Shown here in pieces: positions 8,434 through 16,752 of a DNA stretch of 64,000 nt (positions are counted from its first letter, which is position 1; every line of letters begins with the position of its first letter). The translations under genes were made by a program, and so were the position numbers. The DNA is taken from positions 445,970-509,969 of the forward strand of contig JAFLBX010000001.1 in NCBI GenBank assembly GCA_017303675.1, read 5' to 3'. This DNA comes from Ignavibacteria bacterium. Lineage in GTDB: Bacteria; Bacteroidota; Ignavibacteria; Tepidaquicellales; OLB5. The notes under the pieces were generated by a model that was not told the DNA's origin, searched no databases, and worked only from the letters and a program-made list of their open reading frames with translations.

Positions 8434-9500
8434 TTATATATATAGAAGAATGTCAGCCGAGCCGCAATATCTGAATCTTTTTTAATTTTTGCACTGCTTT
8501 TATCTGTGTATGAATTTATCCAGATATTAGGCATTATATGAACTGATGGTATCGGCATATAATCCAGACCTGCAACAATAAAATTTTCTTTGAATCCCGC
8601 AGAATCCAGGTTTTTATCAGGATCATATATATCAAATCTGGCGAATGCGTTCAGCTTTGGAGCTTTGCTTTTTTTATCTTTTATCAATGTGCCGTGCGCG
8701 TAAAGCGAAATGCCAAATGGATTTACATTACTGTTATTTATACCGGAATTTTTCTTAAGCTGGTTTATAACTTCTGTTCCAATTGTATAAAATGGGGTTT
8801 GATATGCAAGCACGCCTTTTAATGTAAGCTTGTTCTTCTCATCAGCAGCGGGTTCATATTCTGTATAAGCTTCTATGTTAAGATTATCAATAGGTTTTGC
8901 GTTAAGTGATGCGTAATAATTTTTATACTTATTGTTTTCGGGTTTTGTGCCTGTGCCATTGCCTATCATAACGAAGTAACCGTATTTCATGTTCTTATCG
9001 AAGTTTCCTTTTAAGCCAACGCCTATATCAACGGCAGTTGTTAAGCCGCGGAAATCACTGATGGTTTTTTCAACTGAGCGGTAGCCCCACATTTTTTCAG
9101 ATATTCCCCAGACAAAAGCGGGTGTCGGGAAGTATCCGGCAACAAGGCTTGAGCCGCTGAAAATATTTTTCCACTCAATAAAAGCGGTTTTAATGATAAC
9201 AGAAAACCTGCCGGTCGTAAGATATTTGTTCCCCCCTTCGAGTGAAAAACCTGCCGTGAAATTATCTGAGAGCGAGTGCTCATAGCTGAAAATTACACGC
9301 CTTAAATCAAATGCCTGGTGATCTTTTTTGTAAGGCGAGTATTCGCCTTGTGAGCCGGATGAGTCGCCCTGGACTTTAAAAAAGTAATCGCCGAAAACAT
9401 ACCCTGAAAGCTTGTAAGGTGATTTATCCTGTGAATTTATCGGATTAAAACCGGATGAAAGTACCATTAAAACCATCACAAAAGTCGTTATATTATTCAT
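8430..9500 (-). CDS. Outer-membrane beta-barrel (porin-like) protein 1, coupled to nrfHA
   Basis: 356 residues when started at the ATG at 9500, which has GGAG upstream and gives a good signal peptide (MNNITTFVMVLMVLSSGF); the frame stays open further upstream but that sequence is not signal-like. The mature part is rich in alternating strands with aromatic ends and finishes in FFYIYK, typical of outer-membrane barrels. It shares blocks with the barrel at 9795-10859 throughout: GYVFGDYFF, YRSVEKTI, YEPAADEKNK, KENFIVAGLDYMPI. Its stop overlaps nrfH, suggesting a role with nitrite respiration, perhaps anion passage; that role is inferred from position only. Confidence 0.8.
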   Translation of the reverse strand: MNNITTFVMVLMVLSSGFNPINSQDKSPYKLSGYVFGDYFFKVQGDSSGSQGEYSPYKKDHQAFDLRRVIFSYEHSLSDNFTAGFSLEGGNKYLTTGRFSVIIKTAFIEWKNIFSGSSLVAGYFPTPAFVWGISEKMWGYRSVEKTISDFRGLTTAVDIGVGLKGNFDKNMKYGYFVMIGNGTGTKPENNKYKNYYASLNAKPIDNLNIEAYTEYEPAADEKNKLTLKGVLAYQTPFYTIGTEVINQLKKNSGINNSNVNPFGISLYAHGTLIKDKKSKAPKLNAFARFDIYDPDKNLDSAGFKENFIVAGLDYMPIPSVHIMPNIWINSYTDKSSAKIKKDSDIAARLTFFYIYK

Positions 9501-9609
9501 ATTTATCTCCTTAATTATACTCAAAAATACCAAAAATACGGCGCATTTAAATTGACTTAAGTCAATGAATAAGATGATAATTAATTTAGAAAAATGGGTG
9601 ATTCCCGCC

Positions 9610-9675
9610 GTCGTTGGTCTTTTGACCAACGACAACTATGTTCAGGATTTTGACGTTGGTGAAAACACCAACGTC
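9610..9675. repeat. Pair of REP-like hairpins in inverted orientation (BIME-like)
   Basis: Hairpin 1 (9610-9633) has arms GTCGTTGGTC and GACCAACGAC around TTTT. Hairpin 2 (9652-9675) has arms GACGTTGGTG and CACCAACGTC around AAAA. One is the inverse of the other with paired, compensatory changes, and the pair is bounded by GCC on the left and GGC on the right. It sits between the two barrel genes. No T tract follows, so it is not a simple terminator. Confidence 0.7.
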
Positions 9676-9747
9676 GGCTTCATAATTTGTGGATAGCAAG
9701 AAGATGGTATTGATAAAGTAATTAATAAAATCGTAACATATAAAATA

Positions 9748-9769
9748 AAAAGGGGCTATCGCCCCTTTT
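9748..9769 (-). terminator. Terminator after barrel protein 2
   Basis: Arms AAAAGGGGC and GCCCCTTTT around TATC, followed on the - strand by TTTTTATTTT. It separates transcription of the second barrel gene (9795-10859) from the barrel1-nrfHA unit. Confidence 0.8.
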
Positions 9770-9794
9770 GTGTTATCCGGTATTTTTTCAAACC

Positions 9795-10859
9795 TTATTT
9801 GAATACAAAATAAAATGTCATTCTGCCAACAACATCGGTTTTGCGCTCTGTTGCCGCGGAATTTTTAGCAGAGTAAGTATTCACCCAAACATTCGGCATA
9901 AAGTGAACGTTTTCTATTGGCATGTAATCAAGTCCTGCGGTAATAAAATTTTCTTTGTAGCCTGTTGAATCATTTTTTGTATCAGGGTTATACATATCAT
10001 ATCTTGCAAACACGTTAAGTATGGGCTTATTTTCCCTGCCAAGAAGGTTGCCCCAAACAAACGCGCTTATACCAAATGGCACGGCGTCAATATCTTTGCC
10101 GCCTGCATTTTTCTGTGTTTGCTGAAACGCTTCAACTCCAAAATTGAATTTTTCGTATGTATATCCTATGAAACCTTTTAACGTTGTTTTATTTTTATCA
10201 TCAGCAGCAGGTTCATAGTCTCCGTAAACTTCCATCTGCAAACCCTTTACAGGCTTTGCATATAGTGTACCGTAATATTTTTTATATTTATTGAACTCCG
10301 GCTTCTGACCGTTCCCGTTCCCTATCATTAAGCCGAACCCGTAGTTGCCTGCTTTATCAAATTTACCGCGCGCGCTGACACCAAGATCGCTGGCTGATCC
10401 CAGTCCGCGCATATCAATTATGGTTTTTTCAACTGAGCGGTAGTTCCATGCCTTCTCATTCAGAGCCCAGCTCCATGTTGGTGTTGGTACAAGCCCAATT
10501 GCAAAGCTCATTTTTTCAAACGCCTTCCATTCAACAAATGCTGTTTTGATAAATATTCCAAGTCTTGTACTGGTTAAGATCTTATCATTGCCTTCAAGCA
10601 AAAACTGTGAGCTGAACTTATCGTTAAATGTGTAATCATACCCTAAATACGCCCTGCGTATTTCAAATCCCTGGTATGAATTCGGGTAAGCTGAATATTG
10701 AGTAGAGCCGCCGGTTGAATCACCCGAGCCTTTAAAAAAATAATCGCCGAATACATACCCCCACACTTTACCGCCGGTTTCAACCGTCTTTTTATCCTGC
10801 GCTAAAGCGCCGGATGCGGTAAAGCACACAGCCAAAATCAGTAAAATCAGTTTATTCAT
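9795..10859 (-). CDS. Outer-membrane beta-barrel (porin-like) protein 2
   Basis: 354 residues with a clear signal peptide (residues 1-20, ending SGALAQ). It is a tandem paralogue of the barrel at 8430-9500: the shared blocks GYVFGDYFF, YRSVEKTIIDMRGLG, MIGNGNGQKPEFNKYKKYY, YEPAADDKNK and KENFITAGLDYMPIENVHFMPNVWVNTYS occur in the same order. The C-terminus FYFVFK fits barrel insertion. It has its own terminator, so it can be expressed apart from nrfHA. Small-molecule porin is the best guess; the substrate is not visible. Confidence 0.8.
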   Translation of the reverse strand: MNKLILLILAVCFTASGALAQDKKTVETGGKVWGYVFGDYFFKGSGDSTGGSTQYSAYPNSYQGFEIRRAYLGYDYTFNDKFSSQFLLEGNDKILTSTRLGIFIKTAFVEWKAFEKMSFAIGLVPTPTWSWALNEKAWNYRSVEKTIIDMRGLGSASDLGVSARGKFDKAGNYGFGLMIGNGNGQKPEFNKYKKYYGTLYAKPVKGLQMEVYGDYEPAADDKNKTTLKGFIGYTYEKFNFGVEAFQQTQKNAGGKDIDAVPFGISAFVWGNLLGRENKPILNVFARYDMYNPDTKNDSTGYKENFITAGLDYMPIENVHFMPNVWVNTYSAKNSAATERKTDVVGRMTFYFVFK

Positions 10860-10966
10860 TTTATAGTTTTATTTGATTAGTGTTAAAAACTTAATATTTA
10901 AAGTAAAATTATAGTTAAGTCATTAAAATATTGTAAAATTTATATTAAGATTTCATTAAGAAAAAA

Positions 10967-11002
10967 CCCCCGAAACATCCAAATATCAGGATATTACGGG
11001 GG
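10967..11002 (-). terminator. Terminator of the CoA-transferase/OsmC unit
   Basis: On the - strand CCCCCG (11002-10997) pairs with CGGGGG (10972-10967), with an inner ATCC/GGAT pairing, then six T. Two further hairpins lie between it and the OsmC stop: TTACC/GGTAA with a GAAA loop on the - strand (11013-11026) and TTAACC/GGTTAA (11058-11074). Confidence 0.75.
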
Positions 11003-11082
11003 CTGGCTGTGTTTACCTTTCGGTAAGCGAAATTATTATTGTTTTCTTCACTAAATCTTAACCAAACGGGTTAATATTGAGT

Positions 11083-11490
11083 TCATTTGTTCAGATTATA
11101 TGAAGAAGTTATTTCTGAAGATTTGCTGAGCATTGCATGCACCCTGCAGTATTTTTCTTCACTTAAGCTGATAGCCCTTTCGATCAATTGTTCATCCAGC
11201 TCAGTGCCGGTAAAATTATAAGTTACATGAATTTTACTGAAAATATTAGGATGACCGCCCGATTCTTCGGCAGTAACATCAACCCAGAATTTATCGATCT
11301 TCTTCCTTGCCTTACCAATTATAAGTACGCAATCCATCATAGTGCATCCTGCAAGCGCCTGCAGCAGAAGCTGCGCGGGCGAAGCTGCTGTTGCGTTCTC
11401 ACCGGAATCCATCATTACAGTTTTTCCGTTATCGGTCTTACCTTCAAGCCTGTAGCCTTCAAGCCAGTCAACTCTTGCTGTTTTTGTCAT
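11083..11490 (-). CDS. OsmC family protein (YhfA-like)
   Basis: 135 residues. The conserved cysteines are in LAGCTMMDC (Cys49, with an extra Cys54) and KYCRVHAML (Cys115). Sequence around them differs from the OsmC protein at 3018, so they are separate branches. The family reduces organic hydroperoxides or persulfides through the cysteine pair; here the substrate is unknown. It starts 18 bp after the CoA-transferase stop on the same strand, so the two are probably co-transcribed, and both end at the hairpins around 10967-11074. Confidence 0.85.
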   Translation of the reverse strand: MTKTARVDWLEGYRLEGKTDNGKTVMMDSGENATAASPAQLLLQALAGCTMMDCVLIIGKARKKIDKFWVDVTAEESGGHPNIFSKIHVTYNFTGTELDEQLIERAISLSEEKYCRVHAMLSKSSEITSSYNLNK

Positions 11491-11508
11491 TTTATAATCC
11501 GCAATTTA

Positions 11509-12858
11509 TCAGATATATTTCTTTTCTTTTGCAGCCTTTTCAATTTCTTCACGGAACTTGGGATGAGCTACGCTGATTAAAGCGTGCACTCTTTCTCTCA
11601 CATTCATTCCATGCAGGTCAACTGCTCCGTATTCAGTAACTATCCAGTGAACGTCGCCGCGTGATGTTGTGACACCGGCTCCTTCTTCAAGCCTTGGTAC
11701 AATTCTCGAGATAGTTCCTTTCTTGGCTGTTGATTGCAGCGCAATTATCGGCTTGCCGCCTTTGGATCTGGCAGCTCCGCGGATAAAATCAACCTGTCCG
11801 CCGAAACCACTGTAAAAATTATAACCTATCGAGTCAGAACATACCTGTCCGGTCATATCAACCTGCAGGCATGAATTTATTGCTATCATCTTATCGTTAC
11901 GTGCAATTGTGAACGGATCATTTACAAATTCAGTAGTTCTCATTTCCACAAAAGGATTTTCGTGGATATATTCAAACAGCTTATGAGAACCCAGTACAAA
12001 TGAAGTTACCATTTTTCCGCGCAGCAGTGATTTTTTATCACAATTAATCACACCGCTTTCAATAAGCGGAATTGCGCCATCGCTGAACATTTCTGTATGA
12101 ATACCAAGGTCTTTCCTGTCGCCAAGCCTTGCCAGCACCGCATCAGGAATAGCGCCGATACCCATTTGCAAAGTTGAGCCGTCTTCAATAAGATCTGCGA
12201 TATTCTGTCCAATTTTTTCAAATACCAATGTTTCTTCGGGATCTTTTTCAGCGTGCATACCGGGAAGCTCCTGCAGCGGCTGCTCGTATTCAAATGCAAA
12301 ATCAATATCATTGATATGAATAAAGCTGTCGCCGTGCACTCTTGGCATCATCGGGTTTATCTGTGCAATTACATATTTCGCAACATGAACGGCAGCCTTG
12401 GTGCAATCAACCGCTACACCCATGCTGCAGAATCCGTGCATATCAGGCGGTGAAACCTGGATAAACACCACATCAACCTTATGTTTCGTATCATGCTGTA
12501 TAAGCCTTGGTATTTCGCTTAAAAATATCGGCATAAAATCAGCTTTGCCTTGATTTACATGTTTTCTTGTGTTGCCTCCAAGGAAAAATCCGTTATGCCT
12601 GAAGTGTCCTTCCATTTCAGGTTTCATATACGGCGCTTCACCGAAAACCATCAGGTGGCAAAGCTCAACATCATGCAGCTCGGGCGCGCGTTCAACCATC
12701 GCTTCTACAAGCTTCTGTGGGTATGCGCAGCCGGACTGAATATATATCCTGTCGTTTGATTTAATAACTTTTACTGCTTCTTCGGGGGTTACATACTTTT
12801 TCGAGTATTTCTCCTTCGTTCTGTTCGATTGTTCTTTAATTTTGTTTAACACAGCCAT
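11509..12858 (-). CDS. Acetyl-CoA hydrolase/transferase family protein (4-hydroxybutyrate CoA-transferase-like)
   Basis: 449 residues, the usual length for this family. Visible motifs are STLQMGIGAIPDAV (229-241), HTEMFSDG with the expected catalytic glutamate Glu256, and YSGFGGQVDFIRGA near residue 355. The enzyme moves CoA from acetyl-CoA or a similar donor to a carboxylic acid through a glutamyl-CoA thioester. Exact acid (acetate, propionate, 4-hydroxybutyrate) cannot be told from sequence alone. The start has AGGAG upstream. It heads a two-gene unit with an OsmC protein. Cytosolic; likely in fermentation or organic-acid use. Confidence 0.88.
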   Translation of the reverse strand: MAVLNKIKEQSNRTKEKYSKKYVTPEEAVKVIKSNDRIYIQSGCAYPQKLVEAMVERAPELHDVELCHLMVFGEAPYMKPEMEGHFRHNGFFLGGNTRKHVNQGKADFMPIFLSEIPRLIQHDTKHKVDVVFIQVSPPDMHGFCSMGVAVDCTKAAVHVAKYVIAQINPMMPRVHGDSFIHINDIDFAFEYEQPLQELPGMHAEKDPEETLVFEKIGQNIADLIEDGSTLQMGIGAIPDAVLARLGDRKDLGIHTEMFSDGAIPLIESGVINCDKKSLLRGKMVTSFVLGSHKLFEYIHENPFVEMRTTEFVNDPFTIARNDKMIAINSCLQVDMTGQVCSDSIGYNFYSGFGGQVDFIRGAARSKGGKPIIALQSTAKKGTISRIVPRLEEGAGVTTSRGDVHWIVTEYGAVDLHGMNVRERVHALISVAHPKFREEIEKAAKEKKYI

Positions 12859-12926
12859 TTTCTCCTGTTACAATATAAATATATAAATTGTATAATATGT
12901 TTTTGTGAATCTAAAATTACTATAGA

Positions 12927-14192
12927 TTATTTCTTTTCACGTTCATCAAAAAAGTCACCAAGCTTGAACCTTGCATTTACAAACGCTGTTATCACGCCGA
13001 ACTTACCGCTTTGGGTTTTTGAAAGCCTGACTGAAGGACCGAAAGCGAATGCATTCAATGCAAATCCTTCACCTATATTTGAGACCATTACTTCAAGCAA
13101 TATCTGAAAGTTTCTTATCTTTTTCAGTGTAATATTGGTTCTGAAATCGAATACTGCGCCTGCCAAACGGCTTTCACGGGTGATAAGACCGATATTCATC
13201 TCATTGGCGTAATAAGCCGCGTATACCTGTGTGCGGGTAGAACCGAACATCCTGAACGGGTAACGGAATTCAGCGTTAAGATAAGTTCCGCGCATTACAT
13301 TGTTCGGCATTGGCTTGGCAGAATCACCATTCTCAAAAAAAGTGTTCGGCGGTCCGTATGCACCTGTAGTATATTTTCCGTATTTGATATCGCTTAAAAC
13401 GCCTACTTCCAGAAAGTTTCCAAGCGGTATTACATAAGTAAGCTCAATTGCCCTGAGCGGTGAAAAAATGTTATTGTACTGCTTCCAGGGATAATTATCG
13501 CCCGTTTCGGGATTGTATGCATGAGTGTTCAGGTTATCAATGGTAGTATTGTAATTTATACTAACTCCTATGATGTTCATACCAACACTTACAAGATCAC
13601 TTTCAAAAGGCGCACTGTATTTATTTCCGATACCAAAAGTAAAACCGATAGATCTTTTTATCGGTATACCAAGCTTTTCACCGCCAAAAAGCTGAAAGTA
13701 AGGATTAATATAAGCTGTTGTGCTTCTTATCGTTCTTTCTTTTTTGGGCGGAGCAACAAATTCCTTTATCTTAATCTGCCTGATAACATCAAGAAAAACG
13801 CTTGCATAATCCAGGCGTTTTGCGTTTAAATTTTCCTTGTTCGTTCCGGTCCAGTTAATAAGCCCGTCCTGTACTTTTTTTGAAAGCTGGCTCCAGGCAT
13901 ATCTTTGTGCAGCAGGATCGGATTCATCACCAAGCACTACAAACTGGTTCTGAGCATTTGCATCACTCAGGTTAACTACTATGGTATAGCTTTCGAGCTT
14001 GGGCTCAATTCCCATATCATCCTGACCGATGATAAAAATACTGTCATCTTCAGCCCGGGCATAAATTTTAAAATATTTCCAGGTTCTGGGATTATCCGGG
14101 TCATCTTCCTGCTGGCTGTAGCCAACACCTGTAAATACTGAAACTGTAAAAATCAAAAGGGCAAAAAATCTAAATAAGGAGTTCATCTTCAT
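12927..14192 (-). CDS. Secreted, probable outer-membrane protein of unknown function
   Basis: 421 residues with a signal peptide (MKMNSLFRFFALLIFTVSVF, cleavage near GYSQQ); a second ATG two codons in is an equally good start. Residues about 30-150 look like a soluble domain (IYARAEDDSIFIIG), and residues about 155-421 consist of alternating strands with many Tyr/Phe, consistent with a beta-barrel. I do not recognise a named family. It ends 68 bp beyond the CoA-transferase start with no obvious terminator between, so co-transcription cannot be excluded. Confidence 0.65.
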   Translation of the reverse strand: MKMNSLFRFFALLIFTVSVFTGVGYSQQEDDPDNPRTWKYFKIYARAEDDSIFIIGQDDMGIEPKLESYTIVVNLSDANAQNQFVVLGDESDPAAQRYAWSQLSKKVQDGLINWTGTNKENLNAKRLDYASVFLDVIRQIKIKEFVAPPKKERTIRSTTAYINPYFQLFGGEKLGIPIKRSIGFTFGIGNKYSAPFESDLVSVGMNIIGVSINYNTTIDNLNTHAYNPETGDNYPWKQYNNIFSPLRAIELTYVIPLGNFLEVGVLSDIKYGKYTTGAYGPPNTFFENGDSAKPMPNNVMRGTYLNAEFRYPFRMFGSTRTQVYAAYYANEMNIGLITRESRLAGAVFDFRTNITLKKIRNFQILLEVMVSNIGEGFALNAFAFGPSVRLSKTQSGKFGVITAFVNARFKLGDFFDEREKK

Positions 14193-14391
14193 ATTATTAA
14201 TTATGTAAAAGTTAAAAAATTCGGCACTGCAAACCGGGTTCCTTCGGAAAACTGAATTTTTAAAAGAGCGCTATAAAGGAAGGCTTGCAATATTTTCTTG
14301 ATTCAAAATTACACCGTAAATACGTTAGAAGTTAGTATATTTTATACTATAATAGTGTAATTAAATATATTACAAGTTTAAAATTTTAAAC

Positions 14392-14868
14392 TTAAGTAAA
14401 TATTATACTTGCGCCGGCAGATTTTTCATAAAAATCACCAACAGTAATAATTTCATCAACCTGTTTGCAAAAATCATCTTTCTTCAGGTGAAACATATCA
14501 ACCGAAGCCTTGCAGGCGTAAATATTGCAGCCTGCGTCATGTATCATTTCCAAAAATTCCCTTACCGGGGGAATATCTATCTTTTCCATCTCTTTTTCCA
14601 TCATATGCGTTGCCAACGCGCTCATTCCGGGCAGTGAACCAATAAGTGTCGGCATATGCATTGCGGGATTCCCCACTGTCGCAACTTTTAGGTGATCCAT
14701 CTTCTTTTTTATTATTGCTTCCATACCGAAGAAAGTAAAGAACAAATTAGCTTCAATGCCTTCCATTCTCGCGCCATTTGCCATTATCAGCCCGGGATAA
14801 ACTCCTTCAAGCGATCCCTTTGAAACTATAATAGATACTTTTTTAATTGGTTCGTAATTATTTTCCAT
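14392..14868 (-). CDS. DsrE/DsrF-like (DrsE) family sulfur-carrier protein
   Basis: 158 residues. The segments VSIIVSKGSLEGVYPGLIMANGA, FTFFGME and the Cys-containing CNIYACKASVDMF (cysteines about 114 and 118) are typical of the DsrE-like peroxiredoxin-related family. Such proteins bind or pass on sulfane sulfur at the cysteine near residue 118. Downstream of the TusE/DsrC-like and SQR-like genes on the same strand, with 85 bp between, so it is likely the third gene of that sulfur unit. No signal peptide. Confidence 0.85.
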   Translation of the reverse strand: MENNYEPIKKVSIIVSKGSLEGVYPGLIMANGARMEGIEANLFFTFFGMEAIIKKKMDHLKVATVGNPAMHMPTLIGSLPGMSALATHMMEKEMEKIDIPPVREFLEMIHDAGCNIYACKASVDMFHLKKDDFCKQVDEIITVGDFYEKSAGASIIFT

Positions 14869-14924
14869 GACTTTAGTTTCTGTTAGAAAATCATCTTTTG
14901 TGCTTTTTTGAATGTCACATCACA

Positions 14925-14952
14925 TTTCACGTTTCACGTTTGACGTTTCACG
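14925..14952. repeat. Four tandem heptamers (TTTCACG)
   Basis: TTTCACG, TTTCACG, TTTGACG, TTTCACG run without a break, then TTT of the next unit merges with the stop codon of the TusE-like gene. It fills the gap between the TusE-like and DsrE-like genes. A short tandem repeat that could vary in copy number. Confidence 0.75.
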
Positions 14953-14953
14953 T

Positions 14954-15283
14954 TTAAATGCATCCTTTTGGTTTTGGCAAGCCTGCTATTCTTGCGGCTT
15001 TTTTTGCAGGTCCTTTTGGGAACAGAGCATAAAGAGTTTTAGTATCAACTCCGCTTTCTTTTGTAAGCTTTCTTATAGAAGGAGCATCACCTGATTCAGA
15101 ATACACTTTTCTCATATAATTTATAACCTGCCAGTGTTTATCTGTCAGCTCATCTATTCCCTCTTCCTTTGCCAGCTCCCTGGCTATTTCTTCATTCCAG
15201 TCACTTAAGTTTACAAGATTGCCGTCTGCATCAATAGCCAGTGTCTTTCCCAATATTACAATTTCTGCTGCTGCGGTTGACAT
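14954..15283 (-). CDS. tusE: TusE/DsrC-like sulfur carrier protein with a single C-terminal cysteine
   Basis: 109 residues matching TusE/DsrC over its whole length: LSDWNEEIARELAKEEGI, LTDKHWQVINYMRKVY, PSIRKLTKE and the end LFPKGPAKKAARIAGLPKP then KGCI. Only the penultimate Cys108 is present; the upstream cysteine of true DsrC (in the CP.GP position) is Phe-Pro here. So this is the persulfide-relay type, not the DsrAB partner. The start is 1 nt after the stop of the SQR-like gene, whose last codons supply the AGGAGG, giving tight translational coupling. It may accept sulfur from the SQR-like protein and DsrE, or act in tRNA thiolation. Confidence 0.88.
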   Translation of the reverse strand: MSTAAAEIVILGKTLAIDADGNLVNLSDWNEEIARELAKEEGIDELTDKHWQVINYMRKVYSESGDAPSIRKLTKESGVDTKTLYALFPKGPAKKAARIAGLPKPKGCI

Positions 15284-15284
15284 T

Positions 15285-16595
15285 TTATATTCCTCCTGAG
15301 AGTTTTGTTATTTGCTGTTCATCTGTTACAAATTCATTCTGCGAAAAATGCTCGTCCAGAATTTTCCCTTTCAAGCTCATTAAAGGTCCCATAGGCAATT
15401 CTTTACCTTTAAGAAGCACATTCCAGTAAACCCATTTAAACATCAGCTTTCCTAAATGATTTGTTCTGGATTCTTTGAGAAGTGAAAACGGTCCAAAGTG
15501 CGCAAGCGGGAATTTACCCGGCATTGGTTCAACATCGTAATTAAAATCAATTAAAAATGCCCTGCCGTGGCCTGATTCAATAAAACAGTTTGCATGACCA
15601 TCAAACTTTGCTGCAAGCGGCATGGCATTTATATAACTTAAAATATTTTCGGTTAAAATTTCTGAAGCAAAGTGCGCTACTGAACCTGCTTTGCTGGCAG
15701 GAATATTTGAGGCATCGCCAATTACAAATACATTCTTATGAGCAAGTGATTGAAGAGTAAATTTATCAGTTGGCACAAAATTCAGTTCATCACCCAAACC
15801 GCTTGTTTCAATATAGTCGGCGCCTTTATTTGTGGGTACAGTTACCAGCAGGTCAAATTCAATTTCTCTCTCATCCCATGAAACAAGCTTTTTCTCATCG
15901 TTATCAATTCTTGCGGTATTGAACTCAGCTTCAAGCTCTATGCTTTTATCATCAAGGTAATGACCCAAAACCTCGGCGCATTTATGTTTTGTAAACGCTT
16001 CAGCAAGTGGAGTTACATATGTAATATGAACTTTTTCACGGATACCCCTGTCTTCAAAAAATGCATCGGCAAGAAATGCGAATTCAAGCGGAGCAACCGG
16101 ACACTTTATCGGCATTTCCGTAATATTGATGACTAATTTTCCGCCTTCCCAGTTTTTGAATTTTTCTGCCAGGGCAAGCGAGCCTTCGAGTGTATAAAAA
16201 TCAAATATATCTTTGTACCAAAGCTTATCATTTAATCCTTCGGTTTCCTCAGGCGCAGTTCTTGAACCGGTTGCGATAATAAGTATATCATAATCAAGTA
16301 TAATACCATTGGTAAGGTGAACTTTATTGAATTCAGGCAGTACTTTAAAGATCTCTGATTCTATCATATCATACCCGTCTGGGAAGAACTGTTTTTTGGG
16401 TTTTACTACATCTTTTTTAGAATAGACCCCGAACGGTATCAATAAAAAGCCGGGCTGATAGTAATGATCTTTCTCATTATCAACTATTGTTATTTTCCAC
16501 GTACTTTTATCAAGCTTTTGATAAAGCTTGTTAAGCATCATAGTGCCTGCTGTTCCTGCCCCTAAGATCACCAGATTTTTCATTTGAGTATTCAC
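15285..16595 (-). CDS. Sulfide:quinone oxidoreductase-like FAD flavoprotein
   Basis: 436 residues. FAD-binding ILGAGTAGTMMLNKL at residues 10-24, a second nucleotide-type segment DYDILIIATGSR (101-112) and the terminal FAD contact NVFVIGDASNIPASKAG (288-304). Cysteines are at 165 (in TEMPIKCPVAP), 206 and 337; the 165/337 pair is the likely redox pair, whereas the third cysteine of classic SQR near residue 128 is absent. The C-terminal tail is amphipathic and aromatic (LMFKWVYWNVLLKG), fitting membrane association. It would oxidise sulfide and reduce quinone. The coupled TusE-like and DsrE-like genes support a sulfane-sulfur role. A general NADH dehydrogenase-like function is the alternative. 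Confidence 0.82.
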   Translation of the reverse strand: MNTQMKNLVILGAGTAGTMMLNKLYQKLDKSTWKITIVDNEKDHYYQPGFLLIPFGVYSKKDVVKPKKQFFPDGYDMIESEIFKVLPEFNKVHLTNGIILDYDILIIATGSRTAPEETEGLNDKLWYKDIFDFYTLEGSLALAEKFKNWEGGKLVINITEMPIKCPVAPLEFAFLADAFFEDRGIREKVHITYVTPLAEAFTKHKCAEVLGHYLDDKSIELEAEFNTARIDNDEKKLVSWDEREIEFDLLVTVPTNKGADYIETSGLGDELNFVPTDKFTLQSLAHKNVFVIGDASNIPASKAGSVAHFASEILTENILSYINAMPLAAKFDGHANCFIESGHGRAFLIDFNYDVEPMPGKFPLAHFGPFSLLKESRTNHLGKLMFKWVYWNVLLKGKELPMGPLMSLKGKILDEHFSQNEFVTDEQQITKLSGGI

Positions 16596-16752
16596 CTTAT
16601 CTTACTATACAAAATTACGCCTATCAGTGATTGTACCAAATGATATATATCAATGGTTCTTATGATAATAGTCATAACCTATATAATTAATTTACAGAAG
16701 CTTAGAAATGAATTGTGGTGATGTTGGGATTTTTGGAGTACGTAATTAAATC

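Noticed and set aside
14954-15283. DsrC of dissimilatory sulfite reduction
   Set aside because: Only the penultimate cysteine is present; the second redox cysteine of DsrC is missing and no dsrAB genes are seen.
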